The notes under the pieces were generated by a model that was not told the DNA's origin, did no database searches, and saw only the letters and a program-made list of their open reading frames with translations. A stretch of 64,000 nucleotides of DNA from Hygrophila difformis (Eukaryota > Streptophyta > Magnoliopsida > Lamiales > Acanthaceae). A program made the translations under genes and the position numbers. Positions 33,662-43,091 of the stretch are shown here, in pieces; position 1 is the first letter of the stretch, and each line of letters starts with the position of its first letter. Location of the stretch: the NCBI GenBank assembly GCA_030278955.1, contig JAOANR010000008.1:39316148-39380147 (forward strand). The letters are read 5' to 3'.

Positions 33662-35689
33662 TGTAACACCCCCGTTTTCCCATCTTAAAAATCACAGCGG
33701 AAGTTTCCAATAGGAAAGCGGGATTGTTACCGCCACACTTCTAATTAAGTTTGCCTTGGCCTTGCCTCGGCTAACTTAATTAAAAGTGCTAAGGCTATGT
33801 CAAATAATTACAACATTATTTAAAATATTAACTAAATTTCCAAAATATATTTAATTTGGCAAAATATCAGAGTTTACAAAATACACTAACTGCGACCGAA
33901 CATTAAAACGATAACTTTACTAAAGGTAAAACATAATTTAAAATAACCACTGTAAAATTGATATTGACTCCCCCGCCGTGCCCGTGATGCTAATGAGCTT
34001 CACAAATATCAAATCCTGAAAAAATTGAGTAAGTAATATTTATCAGCACACCGGCTGAGTAAATAAATTTTTATCCCTTGGACAAAAATAATTAACTACG
34101 ACTCAACAGTAAATGGCATGTCAAAACAGTTGCAATAATTCAATCCACATGTAGCTCAACTATGATGCCTACACCCGGGGTATCTCATAGGACCTAGCAT
34201 GCCCTCATAATGACCGAAGTCAAAATATGAGTACACAAGGATGGCCCTACCTTGCGATCTAGAAAATGACTGTGAGACCCTTGGTCAAACACAATCCTGT
34301 TCATGGGAATCCTTTGGATAACCCACAAAATATCTCACGAAGATATCCACCTCTGGGGTATATCTCGCATAATAACAATTCAATAATTCACATGCCACAC
34401 ACTGAAATTTTACTTTTCACATGCATGGCCTAGCCCCAAAATTAATTTAAACACATAATTGGGCAATACCTCTGCATAAATAAATTGCATGAATAAACCC
34501 TAACATTATTAAAACACAAAGGTATTTAGACATGCAAAAAAAAAAAAATTTAATTACTGTTTCTTCCGTAGTTAGCTATTAAATCTACAGCACTCCCTCC
34601 TCGTACTATATCTACTGCTCGTTCTTTAATTCTCCCTCTCTATCTCTCTCTGTTCGTTCTTTCTTCAATTGTGGCTGATGAGTTGAAGTGAGACTTGATG
34701 GCCTTATTTATAGGCAAGGTCTACGTACTATTTCCATTATCTTATTCTCGTTAGCCTTGCTGAGTATTCGTACCTACAGCATAGTTTTTCCTCAGTGTTT
34801 GTCCCATGACACCCCACGTATTAGTACCCATCTTATTGCTACTACACGTATGAGCCAATCCCTTCATGGTAATGCACGTAGGCTACAACCCAGGTGAGTC
34901 AGATGACGGTTATTTTTATTCTTTACTTATCTTCTTCACTATTTTCGTCCACTGCATGCAACTTTTATTGATTCCTTTTGCTATAGTTTTATTAGCCATT
35001 TAACTTCATTTAAACTTGTAAATTATAATCTATTAATTCTATTCTCCAACCTGGCTACGTTGATCTGCACATGATTAGTACTAAGACTATAAATACTTTT
35101 GCTAATTGTTTATCTTATTAAAAATCAATTGTTGGGCTATCATTATTACTTGTTACATACCTATAGAAATCACTAAATATCATTATTTTGTATCTTATGA
35201 ACAAGTAATGTAATGGATTTTCTTGAGCAGATAAACGTTTATATATATCTTCAAATATGTATACACTATAGCGAGCTGATAGTTGAATAATTTACTGAAC
35301 CATGTAGTTTTCTTAAGATGCGGTTATTACACAATTATATAATATATATGTATTTTTAAAAGAAATAAGATTATTTATTATCTTATACTAACAAGAATAT
35401 AATGTATATAATAGGGTTCGAATCTTACTACACTAGACTATTTGTGAATTTAAAATCAATTACACTTAATATAAAAGTTGTTAGAAAATAATTTCTAATT
35501 ACTATTATTGTCAAATATTTTCCCTTAGAAAATATATATTTTTCAAATCACAAAATTATTTTCTCTCAAACCAATCTTTATCTTGAGAAATATTAATTTA
35601 TTTTCTAGCTCAATTTATTTTTTTAAGAAATAATACTAAATTACTTCTTTCAAAATATTATCAACATAGCTAAATTCTAGGGTATTACA
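33662..35689 (-). repeat. Element C 3' LTR (2,028 bp)
   Basis: On the minus strand it runs from TGTAATACCCTAG (35689) to GGGGGTGTTACA (33662). A TATA box (TATAAATA) lies at 34705-34712. Near its U5 end there is an internal inverted repeat around TTAATTAAG / CTTAATTAA (about 33740-33795) enclosing a TTGCCTTGGCC... segment. The sequence differs strongly from the LTRs of A, B, D and E except at the extreme ends. Confidence 0.9.
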
Positions 35690-35704
35690 ATCTACCCTCC
35701 TTAA
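35690..35704 (-). promoter_or_regulatory. Polypurine tract of element C
   Basis: TAAGGAGGGTAGAT on the minus strand directly precedes the 3' LTR. About 130 bp upstream (near 35820-35833) is another purine run, AGTGGGGGAGGAGA, just after the pol stop codon. It resembles the first tract of elements A and E. Confidence 0.75.
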
Positions 35705-35842
35705 AAACAAACTTCGTCCTCGAAGTTTACTCAAATAAACTATTGCAAGACTAAAAACAAGTTTAGCATATAATTAAACTTTTCTTACCTTATATTCTAT
35801 CGGGCAGGGTTATGGAATCTCCTCCCCCACTTGTTTTCACAG

Positions 35843-38800
35843 CTATGTCCCCATAGCTGTATCTGTCTCAAGAAATAGCTCTGGATATTTGGCTTGCATT
35901 TCTGCCTCAGTTTCCCACGTGGCATCATTCTCGTCGTGGTTTGACCATTGGACCTTGACCATGCGAATGACTTTACGCCTTGTGGCTCGTTCTTTAGTAT
36001 CTAAGATCTTAACTGGTCTCTCTTCATAAGTAAGATCATCATTTAACTCGATAATTTCTGATGGGATCAATCTCTTACGGTCATGATGATATTTCTTAAG
36101 TTGTGATACGTGGAATACATTATGAACTCGAGATAACTCTTCGGATAAGTCTAGTCGATATGCTAATGTACCAACTTTGGCAATGATATCGAATGGTCCA
36201 ATGTAACGAGGACTTAGCTTACCACGTTTACCAAACCTCATCACTCCTTTCATAGGGGATACTTTTAGTAACACCTTGTCACCTATTTCGTATTCTCCTT
36301 CTTGTCTTCTCTGGTCGGCATACGTCTTTTGTCGATCTTGGGCGGCTCTCATCTTGAGTTGGACTTTCTCAATAACATGCTTTGTCTCTTCAATTAGTTG
36401 TGGTCCAACAGGGATAGGATTTTCGCCCTTAGTCCAGCAAAGTGGACTTCGACACTTCCTACCGTATAGTGCTTCAAATGGGGCCATACCAATACTAGCA
36501 TGATAACTATTGTTATAGCTAAATTCAACTAGCGGTAGGTGATTTTCCCAACTCCCTTGAAATTCTAAAGCGCAAGCTCTCAGCATGTCTTCGAGAGTCT
36601 GTATGGTTCTTTCAGTTTGACCATCGGTTGTTGGGTGAAATGCCGTGCTCATCTTTATTTTAGTACCAAAGGCTTCTTGTAACTTAGTCCAGAAATTCGA
36701 GACGAATCGACGGTCTCGGTCTGAAATAATGTCTTGAGGAATCCCATGTCTCCGTATGACATTCTCGATATAGGCCTTAGCTAACTGATCCATACTCCAA
36801 GTTTCTTTCATGGGTATGAATATAACTGTCTTTGTCAATCTATCGACAATGACCCATATCTTATCATTTCCTTTGGGCGTCTTTGGCAAACCTGAGACGA
36901 AGTCCATGGAAATACTATCCCATTTCCATTCTGGAACTTCTAGTGGTTTTACCAATCCAAGGGGTTTCTTCCGTTCGGCTTTGACCTTTTGACAGGTCAG
37001 ACACTTTTCCACGAATTCTGCTACCTCTCTTTTCATTCTAGGCCACCAAAAGACCTTTCTTAAGTCTTTATACAACTCATCTCCTCCAGGGTGTACAGAA
37101 TAAGGAGTTTCGTGGCCCTCTTCGAGTATACGTCTCTTAAGATCTTCGCATACTTTCGGCACACACCAACGACCCTTAAATCGGATGCTGCCGTCTTCGT
37201 GAATTTGGAAGTCTGTAGCTTCACCTTGAGCTATCTTTGCTTTGATCCTTTCCAATTTGACGTCACCGGATTGTCTTTCTCTGATTTTGTCAAAAATGGT
37301 TGGCTGGATTGTGATGGCATTGATTCGCCGAGTAGGCGTACCTTGGTATACCAACTCAATGTCAACTCGTGCCAATTCCATATATAACTCGTGCGGCAAG
37401 ATTCTTGTGTTACCCAGATATTTTGACTTTCGACTTAGTGCATCAGCCACTTTATTGGCTTTTCCCTCGTGATATGTAATGCCTAAATCATAGTCCTTCA
37501 TTAGCTCTAACCATCGCCTCTGGCGCATGTTGAGCTCTTTCTGAGTATAGATATACTTTAGACTTTTATGGTCTGTATATATCTGACACTTTCGTCCGTA
37601 CAAGTAATGTCTCCATATCTTTAGAGCGAAGACAACTGCAGCTAAATCCAGGTCATGAGTTGGATAATTTTCTTCATTCGACCTTAGCTGTCGAGATGCA
37701 TAGGCTATAACTTTTCCTTTTTGCATTAACACACATCCTAACCCAAATTTGGAAGCATCACTATAAATTTCAAAATCGTCTTTCTCATTGGGTAAGGTTA
37801 GAACTGGTGCCGTGGTTAGTCTTTCCTTTAATGTCTGAAATGCAGCTTCGCATTCAGGTGTCCATATAACCTTTGATCCCTTCTTCAAATTTTGTGTTAG
37901 CGGTCTCGCAATTTTTTAGAAATCTTTGACAAATCTCCTGTAGTAGCCTGCCAAACCAAGGAAACTTCTTATCTCGGTTTGAGAGGTCGGTACAGGCCAA
38001 TCCTTTACTGCGGCTACTTTAGCAGGGTCAACTGATATTCCATCGGCTGAGACGATGTGACCAAGGAATGCAACTGTGTTGAGCCAAAAGTCGCACTTAG
38101 ACAACTTGGCATACAGTTGATGGCTTCTTAATATTTGCAGGACTTGGTGTAGATGTTATTTGTGTTCTTCCTCATTCTTAGAGTAAACCAATATATCATC
38201 AATGAACACAACTACACATTTGTCCAATAATTTTCGGAAAACATTATTCATCAGAGCCATGAATACTGCTGGAGCGTTGGTCAAACCAAACGACATCACA
38301 GTAAACTCATAATGACCATACCGTGTTCTAAATGCCGTCTTTGGGATATCCTGCTCAGCTATCCTAAGCTGATGATATCCAGACCTCAAATCAATCTTCG
38401 AAAAGACTCTGGCTCCTTTGAGTTGGTCAAACAAGTCATCAATTCGTGGTAACAGGTATTTATTCTTAACCGTTACTTGATTGAGGCCTCTGTAATCAAC
38501 ACAGAGTCTCATTCCCCCATCCTTCTTTCGTACAAATAGTACAGGTGCTCCCCACGGCGATGTACTAGGACGAATGTATCCTTTCTCTAGAAGGTCTTCG
38601 AGTTGTTCTTTCAACTCCTTCGTCTCAGCTGGTGCCATCCGGTATGGAGCTTTGGATATGGGTTCCGTACCTGGAACTAAGTCAATCGTGAATTCTATCT
38701 CACGTTCAGGTGGCATTCCTGAAATATCTGTAGGAAATACATCCGGATATTCTCTTACTACGGGAATATTGTTTAGCTCCACCTCCTCTACTTGCAAATT

Positions 38801-40342
38801 ATGGACATAGCAAAGATAAAGTGGATTCCCTTTTCTTAATAGTGTCGCCAATTGCATTGCTGAAACGACCTTCGTTGTCGGTCCTTTGGGCTCCATATAA
38901 TACGAAATTCGTTGTTTATTCGGCCCATACATTGTTATCTTCTGTTGGGCACACTCGATGGTGGCTTGATATTTTGTAAGCCAATCCATTCCCAAGATAA
39001 CATCAAAATCTCGTAGTTCAAAGTTAATGAGATCAGCAAGGAATTCAACTTCACAGATGCGGATAGGAACTTTCTCATAACGTGTTGAGCAATTAATAAT
39101 TCCTCCGTTAGGTAAAGAGATTCCTAATCCTATTTCCTGGGGTTTATCGAGTCCCAACTCGGGCAATTTTCTACGAGATATGAATGAACATGTGGCTCCA
39201 GAATCAAACAAAGTATGAACTTTAGAAGCTTTAATTTCAAAAGTACCTTCAACCAGGTCACCAACTTCTTGAAGATCAGCTTGATTGACTACGTTCAACC
39301 TTCCTTGGTTGGGTCTGCCCTGGTTTTGTGGAGCTCTATTGTTTACTCCTGGATTTGTTGGAAAAGTTGGACGTTGTCCTTGATTTCCTTGTTGGTTTTG
39401 AGGCCTTCGCATTTCTGGGCAATAGTCCTCTTTTCGCAAGTCAGGCCGAAGTTTGTTAGGATCAAGCCTTAGGCGACAGTTTCTGGCCCTGTGACCTGTC
39501 ATGCCACAACGGTAACATTCTTCGCCTTGTGGACACTGGCGAGTTGCATGCCTCTTGCTGCACCGATTACACGGAGTGGGTACCGGCTCCCTATACTGGT
39601 TGGGATAGGGAAACCTACTCCTGTTGTTCTGCTGGAAATCTCCCCTTTGCCTGTTATCTTTGATTTCCTCAAATTTTCGCTTTCCTTTATTCTGAAGGAC
39701 TTGTCTTGAGCTTTCTCCTTTGTGTTCTGATCCTTCGACCTTTTCAACGGTCATAGCTCGATCGTAAGCTTTTTGTAAATTGGTAAATTGCTTCCCGCCG
39801 AATGCCTTTCGAATGTACTTGTTCAATCCAAGCACAAACTTCTGGGCCTTAGTCTGATCTGTTGCTACCAAGTCTGGAGCAAATCTCAAGAGTTCAGTAA
39901 ACTTAGCATAATATTCTTGTACAGATCGACTACCCTGTTGAAGAGTAACAAACTCTTCATACTTGGAATTTTTAAGGCTGAGTGGATAAAATCGTTCTCT
40001 CAGACTTTTTTGAAATTCTTCCCAAGTAATCTGGCGATCTTCTTGTGACCTCCACCAAGTATTTGCTATTCCGGTCAGGAAGAAAGTAGCTACTCCCACC
40101 TTACGTTCTTCAGGACATTCTACTGCCTCGAGTAGCTTTTCGAGTGACTCAATCCACCCTTCAAGTTTAGCAGGATCCTCCTGTCCATTATATCGAGGAG
40201 GTTGAAATTTATTAACCGCCTCAATATAATCCCCTTGTGTTTCTGTATGATGTTCTCCTCCTTCAGCTTGCTTCTGAACAACTGCTCCGAGAGTGAGCAA
40301 TAGTTGTTCTATCTGTTGTTGGCGGTCGTTGTTATCGGCCAT
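35843..40342 (-). pseudogene. Element C gag-pol polyprotein (two in-frame stops)
   Basis: A single frame of about 1,500 codons starts [13 protein letters not shown] (40342). Capsid has [15 protein letters not shown] and [16 protein letters not shown]; paired zinc knuckles are [13 protein letters not shown] and [14 protein letters not shown]. Protease has FDSGATCSF (about 39210), RT has the intact box [11 protein letters not shown] (about 38200), RNase H has [11 protein letters not shown], integrase has [27 protein letters not shown] and DGQTER, and a chromodomain-like end has [20 protein letters not shown] stops at 38156-38158 and 37916-37918 interrupt it just after the RT box and before RNase H. 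No frameshift was seen, so it is a rather well-preserved dead copy. Confidence 0.92.
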
Positions 40343-40516
40343 GTTGGTTTTATGTTAGTTCATAGGAAACATCAGTCAGTTAATCAGTTAATTGCTTTCA
40401 TTAGTCGAGATAAACAAATAATACTAGTGTTCTTTTATAAAATAACAAGAGTACACTTCAAAACTACCAGTCAAATATTCTAACTTGCCGAGACTGGTTT
40501 ACAAGTACAAGTTAAG

Positions 40517-40920
40517 CTAATATATTATTTTTAGACTTGTCCTCTCTACTTGAATGTTCTTCGTATAACAATCCTTGTACTTATGCCCCTTCCTTCCACA
40601 GCGGAAGCACTCTCCTTTGCCGGGGCAACGCCAAGTTAGATGTGGCCTCCCACATTCCGTACAAGGCGGCGGCATGGGGAGTCCTACGGAATTGCTTTCT
40701 ACATCTCTCAAACGTATCTCTAGATTAGTAGTCCGCCCTTCATAGTATGAGAGCATGGCTTTTAAATCTTTTATTTCTTGATCTTTCTGAAGAATTTCTT
40801 TCTGATTCCAGGATATAAAATCTCTTTCTAGTAGCAGTTCACACTTAAGGCTTCTAATTTCAGCTCTTTCTCGTCTAGCATTTTATTTACTTCCCAATTG
40901 TTCATCTGCAAGGGACTTTT
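40517..40920 (-). pseudogene. Element C accessory ORF 3 (coiled coil plus two zinc knuckles)
   Basis: The open frame from 40756 ends in NIQVERTSLKIIY. It contains CTECGRPHLTWRC and CFRCGRKGHKYKDC, the same CX2CX3HX4C + CX2CX4HX4C pair as gag. Upstream, the same frame continues past the first Met with a charged helix (LLERDF, QKEILQKDQEIKDLKAM) until a TAA at about 40887-40889. The original protein was therefore longer, with the architecture of accessory ORF 2: coiled coil, then knuckles. It lies between the second accessory ORF and gag. A nucleic-acid-binding role is inferred from the knuckles only. Confidence 0.6.
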
Positions 40921-41147
40921 TAGTACATATGACAAATACTAGTAATAATTCTTTTAATATTATATATATATATATTTTTAAAAAAATACTTATGCACATA
41001 AAAAGATAGATTATATTTCTTTAATAAAAGATACACACCAAAATCGTCGACAATTTCATTAACTAGCCGAAGTCGACATATGTTAACACAAGTTTGAAGA
41101 TTTATACATACAAAATAGTCTAATATACTAGTGAGTTTCTAAAATAT

Positions 41148-41555
41148 CTAATATTTCCGAGCTGTTACTATCTTGGTGTGGCATTCCCTAGCGACATGCC
41201 CAACCTTTCTGCATCGAAAACACTCCCCAGGTTCAGGGCATCGCCAAATGAGATGTTGTTGGCCGCATTCTCCACATCGTGGTGGAAGAAGCTTTCCAGG
41301 AAATCCTTTACGAATCAACCCCTCATTCTTTCCTCGTAAAGAACTAATCATCTCCTCATGTTTGACAGCCAGGCTTTCTAGGTATAAAACTCTATCCTTC
41401 AACTTTTGTATTTCCTCTTCTTTTTGTATTACCTCTTCTTGGGCTCCTTTCGCAAAATACTGTTCTAGGATTATAGTCTCCCTTAACTTCCTTATCTCAG
41501 ATTGCATCTGAGATTTTTCGTCAAATGTTTTGGTTCCTGAACTACTCATCTGCAT
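41148..41555 (-). CDS. Element C accessory ORF 2 (coiled coil plus two zinc knuckles, 135 aa)
   Basis: It starts MQMSSSGTKTF. Residues about 15-85 are heptad-rich and charged (EIRKLRETIILEQ, EEEIQKLKDRVLYLES). CGECGQQHLIWRC and CFRCRKVGHVAREC follow, the gag-type knuckle pair. It is paralogous to accessory ORF 3, so C carries a tandem duplication of this gene. Sharing the unusual first knuckle spacing with gag suggests the ORFs arose from, or exchanged with, the gag nucleocapsid. The frame is intact although the polyprotein is broken. Function is unknown. Confidence 0.65.
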   Translation of the reverse strand: MQMSSSGTKTFDEKSQMQSEIRKLRETIILEQYFAKGAQEEVIQKEEEIQKLKDRVLYLESLAVKHEEMISSLRGKNEGLIRKGFPGKLLPPRCGECGQQHLIWRCPEPGECFRCRKVGHVARECHTKIVTARKY

Positions 41556-41997
41556 ATAGGATTCAAATAAAATATTTGATTAAAATATAAATAACTTTCA
41601 AAATATAATAGTTATATAGTTAACTTTAAAAAAAGTAAAAAGACATTGTAAAAAAAAAACTTGATAAGCACTTCTGCTAAAAAAAAAATTTGTATAAATA
41701 TCATTTATAAGTAACAAGACAAGTTACATTTTTTTTATAATAGTATAAAATAAATTTCTTAAATTGAGTATACCAAAAAAACTCAAACTATCTTTATAAC
41801 TTTTGAAATCATAATCGTATTAATTGACTACTTTTATTTCAATACCTAATGATATAAATTTTTTTTTTAATACAACTGTGAAATAAAATAGAAATTATAC
41901 CAAATAAGCCGAGAAAATTTCATTTTACTTTTATATAAACTTGGATACAACGGTTCAAAATTTCCAAGTTAAAACAGATACACACATATATAGCGTT

Positions 41998-42062
41998 TAG
42001 TCTATACTATACTAGACTATACTATACTAGATTAGACTATATTATACTAGACTATACTACAT
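41998..42062. repeat. ACTATACTAG-type microsatellite
   Basis: About six imperfect units of TAGACTATACTA lie just downstream of accessory ORF 1 in element C. They fall within an AT-rich spacer (41560-42085) that otherwise has no identifiable feature. Confidence 0.8.
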
Positions 42063-42089
42063 AGCATCTAGTCTAAGGTGAACTCCACA

Positions 42090-42650
42090 TCATGGGCTGG
42101 CTGGATGGTACTCCGGAGAGCGGCTACGTTCACGGACTGGACTCGTCTTTTCTTCCTCCTCTGGGTCTTCGGAATCTTCAATGCGCTGAGGACGGGATGA
42201 GGATTCTGGGTCACTCCTACGAGCAACTGCCCTGCGGCCTCTCCAGTACAGCTGGTCGGCTTGTCTACGTATGATTCCTTTCTGTCGCTCTATAGTCGCT
42301 AAATTACGAATATTCTCCTCTTGACTATCTTTCAGTTCCTCCTCCACGTTCTCCAACTTCTCCTTTACATCCTCCAGCTCCTCCTTTACGTCCACCAATT
42401 CTTCCATTTTCTCCGTGTAAAGGGCGTCGAACTCATCCCGTTGCTCTTCGGCTGAAACTCTCATCTTGTGTTCTTCATTATATTTGTTTTCACTTTCCAC
42501 CTCCTCTTCTAGATGTTTTGTAAGTTCCGTAATTAATAATTCTTTTAAATGTTCAGCTCGAGTATGCTCCCGTTCACAGGTTCTTACTAGCTCACGGACT
42601 AGGTCCGGGACTACTTCCATCATTCTAGCGTTAAAGTTATTTCCGGCCAT
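42090..42650 (-). CDS. Element C accessory ORF 1 (long acidic coiled coil, 186 aa)
   Basis: It starts MAGNNFNARMMEVV, the first ORF after the PBS. Residues about 30-130 are a long Glu/Lys-rich coiled coil (EELVDVKEELEDVKEKLENV). The C-terminal 50 residues have an Arg-rich patch (WRGRRAVARRSD), an acidic Ser/Glu cluster (SEDPEEEEKTSP) and an RS-like end (RERSRSPEY). Position and the acidic Ser-rich tail correspond to the leader ORFs of A, B and D, although the coil sequence is not clearly homologous. No catalytic motif is seen. The low-complexity coil makes assignment by similarity unreliable. Confidence 0.6.
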   Translation of the reverse strand: MAGNNFNARMMEVVPDLVRELVRTCEREHTRAEHLKELLITELTKHLEEEVESENKYNEEHKMRVSAEEQRDEFDALYTEKMEELVDVKEELEDVKEKLENVEEELKDSQEENIRNLATIERQKGIIRRQADQLYWRGRRAVARRSDPESSSRPQRIEDSEDPEEEEKTSPVRERSRSPEYHPASP

Positions 42651-42875
42651 CTAATCAAACAACATTGTCATAAGCATAATGCAATTATTAAGCATAAATA
42701 ACAATAAGGGTTGTGCCTAATACAAGTGTATCGTGTCCCATCCCACAAATTTATTTTATTTTTTTTTTAAAAGTAAAAACATATATATATATATTAAAAA
42801 TTTCTTATGAAACTTTAACTCCAAAATTTTAATTTGACTTTAAAGAAATTTTGACTCAAAAATATTTTGACTCAT

Positions 42876-42887
42876 GCTCTGATACCA
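42876..42887 (-). other. Primer binding site of element C
   Basis: The minus-strand sequence TGGTATCAGAGC begins 3 bp from the U5 end at 42891. This confirms both the orientation of C and that the U5/PBS junction at the right side is normal. Confidence 0.95.
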
Positions 42888-42890
42888 ACT

Positions 42891-43091
42891 TGTAACACCC
42901 CCGTTTTCCCATCTTAAAAATCACAGCGGAAGTTTCCAATAGGAAAGCGGGATTGTTAGCGCCACACTTTTAATTAAGTTAGCCGAGACAAGGCCAAGGC
43001 AAACTTAATTAGAAGTGTGGCGGTAACAATCCCGCTTTCCTATTGGAAACTTCCGCTGTGATTTTTAAGATGGGAAAACGGGGGTGTTACA
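42891..43091 (-). repeat. Palindromic 201-bp remnant replacing the 5' LTR of element C
   Basis: The left arm begins TGTAACACCCCCG, and the right arm is its reverse complement ending CGGGGGTGTTACA. Arms of about 85-90 bp are almost perfect, with a GTTAGCG/GTTACCG-type difference near the centre. The centre, TTAATTAAGTTAGCCGAG... to ...CTTAATTAGAAG, is the natural inverted repeat found near the U5 end of the intact 3' LTR. Normal 5' LTR sequence (about 1.9 kb, including U3 and the promoter) is absent. Confidence 0.9.

Larger units (their letters stand above)
33662..43091 (-). mobile_element. Element C: Tekay-type Ty3/Gypsy element with an aberrant inverted 5' end
   Basis: C is 9.4 kb, oriented leftward, inserted in pol of B. 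Flanks are GTCAT (33657-33661) and GTTAT (43092-43096), a 5-bp target duplication with one C/T difference. In its own orientation: a 201-bp palindromic 5' end (43091-42891), PBS, three accessory ORFs, gag-pol, PPT and a full 3' LTR (35689-33662). Both outer ends read TGTAACACCCCCG inward, that is, both are the U5 end of the LTR. No U3 end is present at the right border. Confidence 0.92.

Noticed and set aside
33662..43091. Element C as a DNA transposon because of its terminal inverted repeats
   Set aside because: It has a PBS next to the inner end of the palindrome, a PPT, one full LTR and a complete gag-pol order. The inverted ends are duplicated U5.
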